From: Platanthera guangdongensis
Taxonomy: Eukaryota > Streptophyta > Magnoliopsida > Asparagales > Orchidaceae
Assembly: GCA_039583875.1 (NCBI GenBank)
Contig: CM077165.1
Location: 68,932,757 to 68,996,756, forward strand
Direction: 5' to 3'
DNA: 64,000 nt
In this document: one piece after another, positions 31,240 through 43,296 of the stretch
Numbering within the stretch: position 1 is the stretch's first letter
How the letters are laid out: each line of letters begins with the position of its first letter
Notes under the pieces: generated by a model
The model's input: only the letters and a program-made list of their open reading frames with translations
The model's database searches: none
What the model was told of the DNA's origin: nothing
Translations under genes and position numbers: made by a program

Positions 31240-33091
31240 TGAAAGAATTAGTGCCTAACCACCTAGAGGGGGGGGTGAATATGTGTACTTTTTCTTTTGC
31301 TTTTAAGGCAGAAACTCTGTTTAATTAATTAACTAGAAATTGCAAATTCTACTGCTTCACAACACAGTAATCACAGAAATAATTCAACACAGAGTGCACA
31401 CAGAATTTTATAGTGGTTCCCCAAGGTCTGGGTACATCCACTTTCCCCCTTCGCCTATCTAGCAGTGTACTAGATTCGGCCTAACTTCTGCACTTCTCCT
31501 CAGATCCTCAGATCTTATAGTAGCTCAGAACCCAAACCAGGTTCCTACAACTCAGAGTGTCCCCACTCCTACAACTCAGGCAAATAGCCCTACCTCAGCC
31601 TTCACCAAGGCCTACACTCAGAGAACACAGTCTCCTACAACTCAGGCACAAGGCCCTACCTCAGTCTTCAACAAGACCTACACTTAGAGATCTAAATATC
31701 TTACACTCAGCCTTTATAAAATAGTCTTACAGCTCAGATCTATTATAGATCTTACAGAAATTTGATTAAACAAAGTTTATGACCACCACCCTAAAAGAAA
31801 GAGAAGGGATGGATGGCTTCTTGAACTGTTCTTGGAAGAACTTGGCAGAGATCAACCTCTCTTAGCTTTCTTCAAAGATTATTGAATCTGAACTCAGTAG
31901 GGTTGAATCTCCTGAGAAGATGATCTTCAATCTGCTTCTGACTTAAGATTCATATCGCAATCTGAATCTTTCTTGGCAGCCTGGTTCAGCAACTGCTCTT
32001 CTTAGATGGAGCTCTCTCTCTCCAACTCCTTCTAGATCTTCTGTCGAAAATCTTCTGTATTATTACTTCTCTCAGTATTGCTCAGAATCTGTATTCTGCA
32101 ATGATTGATCATCACTTTCTGTTGAAGGAGAAAGCTTTTATATAGTCTTTCTCCATGGTAACCAGCTGATCCAATTTCTAACAACCTTCTGACAGCTTTG
32201 ACAGTTGCAGTAGACTGGTTGAAATGCCAGTTGTCAAGTCATCCAGTCACTTCTTGAAATCACTGTCTCTGTCTGAAAGTGTCGAGACTGATCTTCATTA
32301 TGTGTCGACACAAATAGACAAAGTGTCGACACAAGTTAACTAAGTGTCGACACTAGCCTTGGTGGTGTCGACACAACTTCTTTTGTTGTTGTAACAACTT
32401 CTCGACACTGCTTCTTAAGAATGTGTCGACACTGATTCTGTATGTCGACACAAGCCTTCTTTTCTTTAATTTTTGTTGAAACTTGCTGAGTGTCGACACA
32501 TCTGCTTTGTGTCTACACAAGTACTTCTTCACTTTAACTTTGTTGAAGCTTGCTGAGTGTTGACACATCTCCTTTGTGTCGACACAAGTACTTCTTTACT
32601 TTAACTTTGTTGAAGCTTTGTTGTGTGTCAACACAAGTCCTGTGTGTTGACACAGTTGATGTTGACAAATACTTCTGTGTGTCGACACTGCCTCTCGGTG
32701 TCGACACATTTGATGTTGACTAAGTAGTCCTGTGTGTCGACACTGCCTCTTGGTGTCGACACAGTTGATGTCGACTTTGCCTCTCTGTGTGTCGACACTG
32801 CCTCTATATGTCGACACAGTTTCTTCTGGTGTCGACACAGCCCTTCCAAGTGTCGACACAGTCTACTTCAAGTGTCGACACAACTTTTCTCCAGTGTCGA
32901 CACAAGCCTTCATAAGTGTCGACACTGCTTCTCTAGGTGTCTACATATGGACTTAGAAATTTTTCTGCATTTCCTGTAATTACTTAACCTGCACATATAA
33001 ACTCAAAACACATCAAATACACCTTGATGTATATCATTGAGTAGAGTGAGGCTTCTTCAAATCTGGTACACATTTTCCAATGTACCCAACA
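31240..33091 (-). repeat. Element C 5' LTR (1852 bp)
   Basis: Uninterrupted copy. It contains the poly-G/TGAATA motif near 31268, a TATA box on the minus strand at about 32137-32144, and the TGTCGACA array at 32280-32945, better preserved here than in the other LTR in several units. It ends CCCAACA at 33091. Confidence 0.93.
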
Positions 33092-33096
33092 GCTAC
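33092..33096. repeat. Target-site duplication of element C, right copy (GCTAC)
   Basis: Matches 73-77 exactly. Removing C and one copy reconnects the reading frame of the presumed gag of Gypsy element E. Confidence 0.95.
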
Positions 33097-33381
33097 AGCT
33101 TGGGCTTCCACCATCGCTTCTACAAGTATGCGACAAAAAATCGGCTGGGTTTACACCCATGCCCAAAGGACCCTGAGCAGTAGCGCTGCTCGTTGAAAGC
33201 TCTTATCTAGGTCTCGACGTACCCACCTCATTGCTTGCACTCTTAACAGAAGCAAGAAAACAAGGAATCAGTCAAGAATCACAAGACTCAAACATAAGGG
33301 CACTCATGGTCCCGCATTACTCCTATGTGGATAACTTCTATACGCATTGACTGTGGATGAATCCTCGCTTTGACACCAAAT
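33097..33381 (-). other. Gypsy element E leader and primer-binding site
   Basis: On the minus strand ATTTGGTGTCAAAGC (about 33367-33381) differs by little from the ATTTGGTATCAGA of element D and adjoins an LTR-like sequence. The 285 bp that follow are an untranslated leader with stops in all frames until the presumed gag ATG near 33104. Confidence 0.7.
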
Positions 33382-34780
33382 TATAAGACCTCCCCTATAA
33401 TGACCGTATAATATGGGTCCTGTCGGGGCCCCACAATATATAGACGCCGCAGCTTTAGCATTAAAAGCTGATATGAACTACCCAATCTCAAAACTCAAAA
33501 CCAAACAACAGCGGAAACTGAGACTAGAAGTTATCCACATACACAAGAGTATCGAAATGGCCTTATGGACTTACAACAATAGAGAGTCCAAAACTCAAAA
33601 GATAACAACAAACAACAACGTGCTTAAGCACCCCTAGCGTACCTCGACAAGCAAGCCGAAAAACTAGAGCATCAAACACACAATGCCACCAAACTAGAGC
33701 TAGTACAAAATTTGTAACACTTCATGAGGCCTAGGCCTTTTTGGCCGGCGAGCTGGCTCCTGCTTGCGATCCTTGCCCTGTAAAAATTTGGTGGTAACGT
33801 GGGTCAGCAAAGGCTGACCTCAAACTGTGTAACAAACACATCTCCTCCCGACCGTCCCTAACGGACCCCGGGGTACCCCTCCAAACTGCAAGTCAGCACT
33901 TCGTATACTATATACAAAAACAAGTAAAGCTCTAAAAGAACAGGTTTGGATGTCTCAAATAACAAACAAATTTTCTATGTTGAGCATATAAGAAAAAATG
34001 GCCTAATATGCAGCATGTATGCAAAAACCGGGCTTCACCCAAGGAATCCTATTACGTATGCAACAAGAACATCATCATCATATCTGGGTACTTCTAATTT
34101 CCTCATTGGCGTTAAGCCACAAATAAAAGGGTACTGCAATTCCCCTAACGACATACAAGCCGCCACACATAACACTTGTCAAGGCCCCACCCGCTCATGG
34201 TTCTTAAAGCCGGGCTTGCCTGAAAGCTCTGACTTCTCACGTCAGGATTCCGTCTCACACACTGACCGATTCTAAGAACCATTGCTGGATCCCAACCGCT
34301 CGTGGCCTCATTGCCCGGGCTTGCCCCATGCTTGGTATTCTTGTCAGTCTCACAGAAGGTGACTAGTCTCGCCGGGACACTCTCCCCACATGACATGCAC
34401 GTCACGGGATAGCCAGCCGACCACAGAGACAAAGTCACGCCTTAGCACATCATAATCCATAATCATTCCCACCCTAATCCATCATTTGTATTGTAATGTA
34501 CCCGCGAACCAAGGAAACCATCTAACGTCAATGCAGAGCTAACCTTGTCCACCAAGGAAACCATCTACCACCATTACAGAGCTAAACTTGTCCGGTTCCG
34601 GCTACACGTACTCACTCGAGAAAAGGGGGAAAACACAAACATCACAAACGGCTTCTTGCCGCAACAGATTTCTACAAAATCCTTAAGGCTCGCCATGCAA
34701 CATCATCGAGTCTGACTAACGGTCACTGATTGATGATTTTCGTATCGGGTCCAAAAATTTGATGCGGTTAAAACTCCAAA
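33382..34780 (-). repeat. Gypsy element E LTR (far end not determined)
   Basis: Starts after the PBS with TATAAGACCTCCCC, comparable to TGTAACACCCCC of the LTR of D (the TG has become TA). Later it shares short motifs with the LTR of D, such as GGTCAGCAA-GCTGACC near 33805. It is therefore a relative of D. No open frame here has coding support. The far boundary is lost in sequence that merges with arm I. Confidence 0.6.
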
Positions 34781-34789
34781 AATTGGTGA

Positions 34790-36097
34790 GTATTCCCGCG
34801 GCGCCCCGAGCGGTTTATTTAAGGAAAAAGGCAGATTTGGTTTTTTTGTAGAAAACGGGACGTGCGGATTTATTTATTTGGATATAAAATGGTTTAGATC
34901 GAGTTTTAACGAAAGGAGGCAAGTGCACCTATCGCGTATAGTACATGATATTCCGCGTTGGAATATCGAGGTCGTATTGTTCTCGGGATAGTTCGATTAT
35001 TTCTACTCTTCCCTAGAGGGGACTATTATTTTACCGATAATTATCTTGTCGGGATATTTTTTTATATATAATAAAAAGGCAAAAGAAAGACAGAAAATGA
35101 AAGCATAAAAGGGAAAGCAATAAAGGTGGAGCCGATGAAAAGCTTAGCGCAACGGCATCGAATAAAATTAGAACTAAAATAAACTTTTAATAAAAAGAGA
35201 TCCTAAGTTTCAAATTAATTAAGGCGGAGACTTGGCCGTGGAGGTTCCACTAGAACGAGCTCACTTATCTCTAGGACTATCACTGACCTGAACGCTAAGA
35301 CTATTTGACCGAACGTTAGTCCGATGAAGGATTCCTCTTAATGCCCGCATTACACTAAGAACCCCGCTGTTGGGTGGGGAACCCAATCCGGTAGAGTTTG
35401 CGCGCCTCCTCTCTCGAGGGTTAGTGCGTAACTCTCTTAACCAAGGGGTGATCGGTCCATACGCATGGCCTCTCGGCTGGCTAGCGTATGGACTACGGAA
35501 ATAGGGCCCACACATCGATATGCGGTCCTACGCGTCGTAAACCCTAGGCAAACCTTAAGTAATTTTAATTAATTAGAAAATAAGGACCTTTAATTATTTA
35601 AAGTTATTTTTTCTATCCCAATGCTCTTCGATACTAAGGGCTAAGAATGATTAGTCACTCATCGGAATGGGGACGGCAGGCGGTGAAAGCAATAAAGAAT
35701 GCAGAAAATAGGAAGCGGGAAATGAAAGCAGTAAAATAAAGAAATAATAAAGCAGTAAATTGCAAGTCCTACTCAAACGAGAGGACTGAAATGAAAGCAG
35801 TAAAGTGCGAGTCACAGCGCAAATGCGTGGGCGGGAGAAATGAAAGCGAGTCCTACTCAAACGAGTAGGACAAAATAAATGCAACACACGCACACTCTCG
35901 GCAAAAAGTAAAACACACGCACACAAGTCCTACTCAAATGAGTAGGAGAAAATAAATGCGGGTCCTACTCAAAGGAGTAGGACTAAATAAATGCACCCAC
36001 TCTATAGAAAGTAAAACACACTCACTCGACAGCAAACTAAAATACGCACACACACCCACACACTCTACTAAATGAAATAATAAAAATGCGTCATTTA
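34790..36097 (-). repeat. Arm I, first part: long LTR-like repeat, inverted copy at 62.4-64 kb
   Basis: AT-rich non-coding DNA. Its reverse complement matches the window end: for example GGGTGGGGAACCCAATCC (about 35371) and CCCAATGCTCTTCGATA (about 35619) against 63360-63640. It includes several CCTACTC-N4-GAGTAGG hairpin units (35765-35990). It is interrupted at 36098 by element D and resumes at 45607. No gene is present. Confidence 0.75.
36093..36097. repeat. Target-site duplication of element D, left copy (ATTTA)
   Basis: ATTTA before TGTAACACC at 36098, repeated at 45602-45606. Confidence 0.93.
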
Positions 36098-38401
36098 TGT
36101 AACACCCCCTATCCGTCGCATAGTATATAGCAGTAGGTCCGGCCTGGGCCCGACGCCATATACCACAGAGAGACTGGGTGGTTACTTATGGAAACCATCC
36201 AACCAATCTCAACGTCCTACACAGAGCATTCTAGCGGAAGCAGTTTATATAAGTTGTAAACAAGAACCCAGCATTAGAGCACGAATGTCCACTATTACAA
36301 AATTAGGAATGTTATAACAAAAATACCCAAAACCGGCCTTAAGGCCTTACAAAGTGTTTCACTTGAAAATTACATGATTTACAAACCACGGCACGCAGGC
36401 CGGTCATACATGAACAAAGCAGTAAACACTTCTACTTGGGCCTTCGAGGGCCAGCTTCGCAAAAAGGGCTTTAGCCCGCTATTGACCGCTTGGTCCAGCT
36501 GCACCTGCAAGCAACAAACCACCGCACGGTGGCAAAACAAGGCAACGGTCAGCAATGCTGACCAAATTATAACGATCCCGCCCCCAACTCGGGGCGGCGA
36601 TGCTCCTTCCCTGCATTTCATTAGCATAAGCGAGCAATTTATATAACCATAGCCATTTCATCACAGGCGTTGGCTCGCACGGCCACACGCCCCGTGCACT
36701 CAGGGCACATTCTCGGTGAACCGGTCGATGTCACGTCAATTAAAGCCATTAACATTCCGGACTCACCACCACCACTTAGACGGCCAAACCTATGAGCAAT
36801 TCGTCTTCCTGGCCTGGGTCACGTCAATTAAAGCCATAGACCGCCAAAGACTCACATCTATTCCAACGGCGAGTGCCACGTAACCTTAGGTCTCTCTAAC
36901 CCGAACGACATAGAGCGGGTACGTTCCATCTAACCCGTGCTCACATCGCAATGACAATTTAAGCCATTTGCGCGGGTCAAACTTTCGCCGAGTCCCATTC
37001 TACCGCAAGTCACATAACCACGTTATGTTCAAGTTGGCTCTCAGGCCACCAAGTTGGCAAGATCTCGTATCCGCCCAGTTTTCCGGGTGCACCTTTGGGT
37101 TAGTCCCCAAGGCTCCCTGCTGCAATCTACCGCGTAGAAAACCCGAAAAACAACCAATAGCACGGAGTCTTCTCCGGCCTTATGCAATGCAACATCACCG
37201 ATCCAGACCAACATGTCCGGGTAGGCTTCACACATCATGCCTACGTCCGTTCTCGCATACGGACTCTAAACAACGGGGACTTTACATATCTACCCGAAGG
37301 AACGCCTCCAACTCTCCGCAAACTCGCGAGAGCGGGCTTCCTATGCTAAGAAAGAGAGCGACTCATGCTCAAGATGAGGATCGTTACCCTTGCGTTCCTC
37401 TTTGGCGCCATCGAAAGTAATCGGATGGAAATGACCGCACTAGCGTTGCCTCCGTGGATCCGGAGTCGGCTTGCGATTCGGAGCTCCGAAGCTCCTCCAA
37501 TGGCGGATCTAGCTCTTCTTCTTCTTGCCTTAGCTCTCCTCTCTCCAAGGATTTAGAAAGAGAATAAGTGAAGAAAAGTGAGGTTTTCCAAGTCAACTCA
37601 CGGGTATATCCCTTCAGGAACATCCCCCAGCCGTCGGATCTCAACCTAAGGAAATGAACGGCTTTGATTCGGGGCTGAAATGCCCAATCTGGGCCGAACA
37701 CGGCCTGGCACACGCCCGTGTCCAGGGCCGTGTGCCGCATTCGCCGTCAAAATCGAATCTCCTGGAACCTCACACGGGTATCGAACACGCCCGTGTTCGA
37801 GCTGACACGCCCGTGTTCCACGTGACACGGCCGTGTAGCCGGCCGTGTACCCCATAATTTTCCCTCATTTTCAACCCGAGCACTGCACGGGTTCTAGGAC
37901 ACGCCCGTGTCCTTGCCCGTGTCACATTGACACGCCTGGACCCCAGGCCGTGTACACGGGACATTTCGTCGAGGGAAGATCGACGACTTGATGACACGGC
38001 CTTGGACACGCCCGTGTCCTAGGCCGTGTTCCTTGTCTCGACGATCGTCGAGTGAATCTCGACGACTCCCCGGGACGATCGTCGACACGGGTCGACACGC
38101 CCTGCGACACGCCCGTGTCGCAGGCCGTGTGCCCATTCTCGACGAATCGTCGAGTATAACTCGACGACTTCACGGCTAAGTGTCGACACGGGTCGACACG
38201 CCCTGCGACACGCCCGTGTCGCAGGCCGTGTGCCCACTCTCGACGAATCGTCGAGTATAACTCGACGACTTCGCGGCTAAGTGTCGACACACGCTTGACA
38301 CGCCCTGGGACACGCCCGTGTCCCAGGCCGTGTGCCTGCTGCCAGAACCCAAACTGGCCCAAAATGTCCCCCTTTGCTCCTTTGAGTTTCGGGGCGTTAC
38401 A
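36098..38401 (-). repeat. Element D 3' LTR (2304 bp)
   Basis: TGTAACACC...GGGCGTTACA. The stretch 37680-38340 is packed with CG palindromes: about eight ACACGCCCGTGT, several CTCGACGA-TCGTCGAG forms and GTGTCGACAC. It ends with a tandem repeat of about 101 bp (units begin near 38081, 38182, 38283). Open frames here follow the repeats and are not genes. Confidence 0.95.
38081..38340. repeat. 101-bp tandem repeat with nested palindromes in the LTR of D
   Basis: Three starts of GTCGACAC (38081, 38182, 38283) are 101 bp apart. Each unit carries GACACG-CC-CGTGTC and a TCGACGA-A-TCGTCGA palindrome (two full units, the third partial). The other LTR has the same at 45281-45540, so the duplication predates this insertion. 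Confidence 0.9.
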
Positions 38402-38416
38402 ACTCTCCCCTCTTAA
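38402..38416 (-). other. Polypurine tract of element D
   Basis: On the minus strand TTAAGAGGGGAGAGT adjoins the TGTAACGCC edge of the 3' LTR. Confidence 0.85.
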
Positions 38417-38435
38417 AAGAATTTCGCCCACGAAA

Positions 38436-40349
38436 TTACATAAAGGAAAGACATACAAAACCAAAATTTGTACCTGAGCGGAACAACTCCGGATATTCGT
38501 CAAGCATAGTCTGCTCTCTCTCCCAGGAGAGCTCCTCACGACCGCAATTGTCCCACCGGACCTTGACCATCCTGATCTCTTTATTGCGTAGCCGCTTGAC
38601 CTCCGAGTCCTCAATCCGCACGGGCTTGACCTTTGTCGTTAGCCCACTATCCACCGGCACTTGATCGACCGCGATCACTTGCGTAGGCTCTTGCACCGCC
38701 TTCCGAAGCACCGAAATGTGGAATACATCATGTAAACCACTTAGCTCCACTGAAAGCTTCAACCTATAGGCTGCTTCTCCAACTCGCTCCAGAACCTCAA
38801 ACGGTCCAAGGTATCTTGGGCTTAGCTTTTTCAATCGCCGCACCCGCGAGACACCCTTGAACGGCTTGATCTTTAAGTATACATAATCGCCCACAGCGAA
38901 CTCCACGTTCCTGTGCTTGGCATTATAGTACTTTGCTTGCCGGTCCTGAGCGATAAGCAACCTCTCCCGAATGGTTCTCACCAAAGAAGTAGCACCCTCC
39001 ACTTCCGATCGCTTATACAACTTTGACTCACCCGTTTCTATCCAAGACAACGGCGTGCGACATCTTCTACCATATAGGGCCTCGAAGGGCGCCATCTGAA
39101 TACTTGCTTGGTAGCTGTTGTTGTATGCGAACTCCACCAAATAAAGGTGGTCTTCCCATTGCTTTCCGAAATCCAAGACACACATGCGAAGCATGTCTTC
39201 CATGGTTCTATTGACCCTCTCGGTCTGCCCATCCGTTTGTGGATGGAAGGCTGTGCTAAACTTCAGCTTTGTTCCCAACATTTGCTGCACCAGCCTCCAA
39301 TCATTGGACGTGAACCGCCCATCTCGGTCACTCACGATGCTGCGGGGCACACCATGAAGCCGTACTATATTATCCACATAAAGCTTTGCCAGCTTCTCCA
39401 CCGGATCATCCTTCCTATGCGGAATAAAATGCGACACCTTCGTTAATCGATCAACAACCACCCAAATGGCGTCGTTCCCCTTTTGCGACCTTGGCAAACT
39501 GTGCACAAAGTCCATAGAGATGTCGTCAAATTTCCACTCCGGAATAGGCAAGGACTTAAGAAATCCTCCCGGCTTTTGGCACTCCGCCTTTACCAAGGCG
39601 CAGGTTTGGCACTTCGCTACATATAGCGCCACATCCTTTTTCAAACCCGGCCACCAAAATAGTTTCTTTACGTCGCGGTACATCTTCGTGCTCCCCGGGT
39701 GAATCGAGTACTTGGTATGGTGCGCCTCGTACAACAACTCCACCCGTAAATTGCCCACACTTGGGACGCAAAGACGACCGTCTTTCCAAAGTAATCCGTC
39801 CTCCACGACGAATTGGGAATTTGACCCATCCAGAGCCTCTATCATGAACTGCTTCATATGAGCATCCATATCCAAAGCCTGCCGAATCCGATCAGCCAGG
39901 TCATATTGGACTTCAGTCCAATTCAGCACTGCTTCAGCACTTGATTGTCTGTCCACACAAACAATCTCCAGCGCCTCCAACTCCCACACCAACCGCTCAT
40001 CATGCACTGATAGCCAATTGGCTTGAGCTGGGGCTCGGCGACTCAACGCGTCCGCAACCGCATTCCCTTTGCCAGGCACGTAGTGGATCTTGAATGTATA
40101 GTCCCCCAGGAACTCCATCCATCTACGCTGCCGCATATTCAGATCCTTCTGATCAATTAGATACTTTAGGCTCTTGTGATCGGTGTAGATATCAATCTTC
40201 ACACCGTACAAATAGTGTCTCCACAGCTTCAAGGCAAAAATCACGGCCGCTAACTCCAAGTCATGGACCGGATAATTCCTCTCGTGCACTTTTAGCTGTC
40301 TCGAGCCATAAGCTATCACGCTTCCGTGCTGCAGTAGCACGCAACCCAA
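38436..40349 (-). CDS. Element D pol, part 2: RNase H, integrase and chromodomain (637 codons)
   Basis: RNase H ([29 protein letters not shown] at about 54-64), the H2C2 integrase finger (H210/H217 region to C247 and C250), the integrase core with D280 (SMDFVHSLP), D341 (VSDRDGRF) and E377 (QTERVNR), then a C-terminal chromodomain (about 565-625, [16 protein letters not shown]...[10 protein letters not shown]). The chromodomain is thought to steer chromoviruses to heterochromatin. The upstream frame breaks near 40370 by one extra base, so this part is separated from RT. All catalytic residues are present. Confidence 0.94.
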   Translation of the reverse strand: MGCVLLQHGSVIAYGSRQLKVHERNYPVHDLELAAVIFALKLWRHYLYGVKIDIYTDHKSLKYLIDQKDLNMRQRRWMEFLGDYTFKIHYVPGKGNAVADALSRRAPAQANWLSVHDERLVWELEALEIVCVDRQSSAEAVLNWTEVQYDLADRIRQALDMDAHMKQFMIEALDGSNSQFVVEDGLLWKDGRLCVPSVGNLRVELLYEAHHTKYSIHPGSTKMYRDVKKLFWWPGLKKDVALYVAKCQTCALVKAECQKPGGFLKSLPIPEWKFDDISMDFVHSLPRSQKGNDAIWVVVDRLTKVSHFIPHRKDDPVEKLAKLYVDNIVRLHGVPRSIVSDRDGRFTSNDWRLVQQMLGTKLKFSTAFHPQTDGQTERVNRTMEDMLRMCVLDFGKQWEDHLYLVEFAYNNSYQASIQMAPFEALYGRRCRTPLSWIETGESKLYKRSEVEGATSLVRTIRERLLIAQDRQAKYYNAKHRNVEFAVGDYVYLKIKPFKGVSRVRRLKKLSPRYLGPFEVLERVGEAAYRLKLSVELSGLHDVFHISVLRKAVQEPTQVIAVDQVPVDSGLTTKVKPVRIEDSEVKRLRNKEIRMVKVRWDNCGREELSWEREQTMLDEYPELFRSGTNFGFVCLSFM

Positions 40350-41843
40350 ACCGCTGCCCGAAGCATCGCTATATATCTCATAGCCTTCGGTTCCACATGG
40401 CGAAACTCAGCACAGGCGCCGTGGTCAACCGACACTTCAATTCCTCAAAAGCTCGCGCGCACTCCGGCGTCCAAACGAACTTATGCTCCTTCCTCGTCAA
40501 AGTAGTGAGAGGTAACGCTATCCGCGAGAAGTTCTCTACGAAGCGCCTATAATAACCGGCAAGCCCCAAAAAGCTCCGGACTTCTGCTACCGTAGCAAGC
40601 TCAGGCCACTCCCGTATCGCAACAATCTTCGCCGGATCCACAGCAATACCCTCTCCACTCACTATATGCCCGAGGAACGCTACTGAGGATAGCCAAAACT
40701 CGCACTTCGAGAACTTGGCATACAACTGATTTCTCCTTAGCGTCTCCAACACCAAATGAAGATGCTTGAAGTGATCTTCCTCACTTTGCGAGTACACCAA
40801 AATATCGTCGATGAAGACGATCACGAAATGGTCCAAGTACTCCCTGAACGTCCTGTTCATCAAATCCATGAATACTGACGGCGCATTAGTCAGCCCAAAC
40901 GGCATGACCGTAAACTCATAATGCCCGTATCTCGTACTAAACGCTGTCTTCGGGATATCACTCTCCCTTATCCGCAGCTGATAGTACCCAGACTTGAGAT
41001 CTAACTTCGAGTACACCGTCGACCCGACTAACTGATCAAAGAGATCATCAATCCTAGGGATCGGGTACTTGTTCTTCTCAGTCAGCTTGTTTAGCTCCCG
41101 ATAATCAATACATAATCTCAAGCTTCCGTCCTTCTTCTTAACAAAGAGGACCGGTGCGCTCCAAGGCGAAGAACTCGGGCGCACATACCCTTGCTCCAAC
41201 AACTCTTGCAGTTGAACTTTCAGCTCCGCCATTTCCTTAGGCGCTAGCCGATACGGAGATCGTGACACAGGCTTTGCACCTGGCACTAGCTCGATCGTAA
41301 AATCTATCTCCCGCTGAGGCGGGGCTCCAGGAAGATCTGCGGGGAACACATCAGGGTATTCCGATACCACTGAAATACAATCCAACGCGGGCTTCGGCTT
41401 TGCAACCTCCACTAGTGTAAAGAACAGTTCTGCTCCAGCACGAACCGCCTTCACCACCTGAAGAGCAGACATCAATGTCTTGCTCGACCCCTTTAAGCCC
41501 GTAAAAGTCGTCTCACGACTCGCTCCCAGCTTAACTTCCTTGCTACCGCAATCTATATGGGCCTGCTGCTCCGAGAGCCAGTCCATGCCAAATATGACGT
41601 CGAACTCCACTAACGGAAGTAAAGACGCTCGCAGGTCGAACTCCTGCTCCCCAATACGAATCTTAACATCGCAGATCCTATCCGCTCGCATCGAACACCC
41701 ATTGGGCAACAACACATCCAACTTATCCTTCGCCATCGAAGAAGGGACCCCGATGCGTAATATAAATCCTTCGGACAAGAAGGAGTGTGAAGCTCCCGTA
41801 TCGAAGAGTGCTCGTGCCGGATTTTCACAAATCAATACAAATC
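40350..41843 (-). CDS. Element D pol, part 1: aspartic protease and reverse transcriptase
   Basis: Open from 41880 to 40378. Only residues from Gly13 of that frame look like real protein; the first codons lie in the probable intron. Protease [11 protein letters not shown] with DTG at 27-29; RT with [20 protein letters not shown] (244-263), [13 protein letters not shown] and catalytic FIDD at 356-359. It ends SFAMWNRRL, where a one-base insertion throws the RT/RNase H connection out of frame. Gag-Pol fusion could arise by splicing of 41844-41919. Confidence 0.93.
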
Positions 41844-41919
41844 CTAAACAAGTAGTGGTAAGGTAACATGTGCATAACAAGTATTTAAATAAATTGACTT
41901 GCTATAAATTAAACCGTAC
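41844..41919 (-). other. Probable 76-bp intron between gag and pol of element D
   Basis: Minus strand: gag frame ...DVVTG reaches ACAG-GTACGG, and pol resumes after CTTGTTTAG-GA. The 76 bp between are AT-rich with a pyrimidine-rich end. Joining at these GT and AG sites restores one frame from the gag tail (VVTG) to the protease start. That matches the continuous VxTGT...[10 protein letters not shown] arrangement of related Gypsy polyproteins. Without splicing Gag ends at a TAA three codons after the GT. Confidence 0.6.
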
Positions 41920-43071
41920 CTGTCACCACATCAGCTTGTTTAATGGCCTCCTGTTGGCCAAGATTGTAGACCCTTGGTTGGGCTGGAGCATAATGGGATG
42001 CGGTCGACTCCACCGCCTTGCCCTTCTCTTCATAAGTAGCTCCCGGCTTCCTCTCGGACTTAGGACGTCCGCTCCAACAATCACGGGCAAAATGCCCCGT
42101 CTTTCCACATGTAAAGCACGCGCCCGGGGTCCGACTCGTAGTCGCCCCAGAAGCACCAGAAGGAGCTGGACCCGAAGTCCTATGCTTCTTGAAAGCCCTC
42201 CGATAGCCGGACTTTGAAGTAGTCGGCACTTTGAAACTCAGATTTTCTATCACCCAAGCTTTTCTTTGCTTGTACGTTCTTCATGTCCTTCTCCAAGGAC
42301 CGGGCAGTATTGACCAAGGTTAAGAAACCCTGCGTCATCGGCCCCGAGAGTAGCAACCTCAACTCATCTCTCAAGCCTTCATAGAATCGATTAGTCTTGC
42401 GCTCCTCATCCATGATGGTGGAGCTAGCATAACGACTCAACCGAGTAAACTCGTGGAGATATTCATCCACGCTTCTCTCACCCTGAACCAACTTCAGGAA
42501 CTCATTCTCCATCGAAATCCTCTGAGTAGAAGGGAGGTATCTTGCTAAGAACAATCCCGAGAACTCTTCCATCGGAATGTCTATCAGTTGTCTACCTCTC
42601 AAATGATGCAGCTCCAATCCTTCCCACCACATCCTCGCTTCACCGTCCAGCAGGAACGTAGCGATGGTGGTCATTTGCCACTCCTCCGTCTCCGTCGCCG
42701 TCGCCGTCATGACTCTCTTCACCCTAGAGAGCCAGTCTTCAGCCTGAGATGGGGTTCCCAACCCCGAGAATAACGGAGGGTTAAAGCTCATTACATGCTT
42801 TAGCTGCCTCTCAGTTGCCCTCCTTGGCACTACCGGTTCTACAACCACTTGCTCCACCCTCCTCGGCTCAGCCTCTTGCAGAGGTTCTTGCTCCATCACA
42901 GGGAGCGGGCTGCTGCGCTTGCCTTCCAGGCTGCGCATTAATCACGGCCAACACCGCTTCAGCCACCAAACGTATATTTTCAGCCGACAGAGGTGTTGCA
43001 GGAGCAACATCCGGTGCACTACTAGCCTCAGAAACTCGGCGTTCTGACGGCCCAACACCACTTCTGGTCAC
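41909..43071 (-). pseudogene. Element D gag with zinc knuckle, two frame breaks
   Basis: ATG at 43071 (MTRSGVGPSERRVSE...), broken near 42900. The retrotransposon gag core follows at 42938-42180 (NPPLFSGLGTPSQAEDWLSR, ATFLLDGEARMWWEG, GERSVDEYLHEFTRLSRYA), with another break near 42240. The CCHC knuckle CFTCGKTGHFARDC lies at 42253-41909. Breaks are single-base and in or near simple sequence; whether they are real or errors cannot be judged here. It ends at the probable intron. Confidence 0.88.
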
Positions 43072-43283
43072 CTATAGTGGTACAAAACACCGTTAAGCGA
43101 CCAAATTAAATTGCAAACAGCAATTATAGGAACACGCAGGTTCCTCAAACACGAGTATTTTCATTCCTAAGTGGACATTCATGGGTTCTTTTACCATTAT
43201 AACGATGACGCACGCAATGCGCTCACCACCCCTTAAAAAGAATTCGCCCACGAATTCAGTTTAAGACCAACCAAAACCAGTAG

Positions 43284-43296
43284 TCTGATACCAAAT
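43284..43296 (-). other. Primer-binding site of element D
   Basis: ATTTGGTATCAGA on the minus strand directly at the LTR edge, complementary to initiator Met tRNA after two or three leading bases. Confidence 0.9.

Larger units (their letters stand above)
78..33091 (-). mobile_element. Element C: Sirevirus-like Ty1/Copia retrotransposon, full length but interrupted and decayed
   Basis: Bounded by TG...CA LTRs and a perfect 5-bp duplication GCTAC at 73-77 and 33092-33096. The right copy (5' LTR, 31240-33091) is 1852 bp. The left copy (3' LTR) is 78-1073 plus 21544-22396, about 1849 bp once element A and one copy of its CTGTC duplication are removed. Internal order on the minus strand is PBS, gag, protease, integrase, RT, RNase H, motif array with TATA box, third ORF, polypurine tract. 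This order, the long LTRs and the extra 3' ORF match the Sirevirus (SIRE/Maximus) lineage. Many stops and frameshifts make it non-autonomous now. Confidence 0.93.

Noticed and set aside
33946..34438. Open frames of about 100 codons on both strands in the LTR of E
   Set aside because: No domain, no homologous frame preserved in the LTR of D, and position inside an LTR.
36968..37420. 150-codon plus-strand frame in the LTR of D
   Set aside because: The corresponding frame in the other LTR (44167-44400) stops early although the DNA is near-identical, and it is antisense to LTR transcription.
37654..38614. Frames with repeated ARTRACPR or GHGRVAGRV in the LTR of D (also 44798-45562)
   Set aside because: By-products of ACACGCCCGTGT and the 101-bp repeat; present in both LTRs in several frames.
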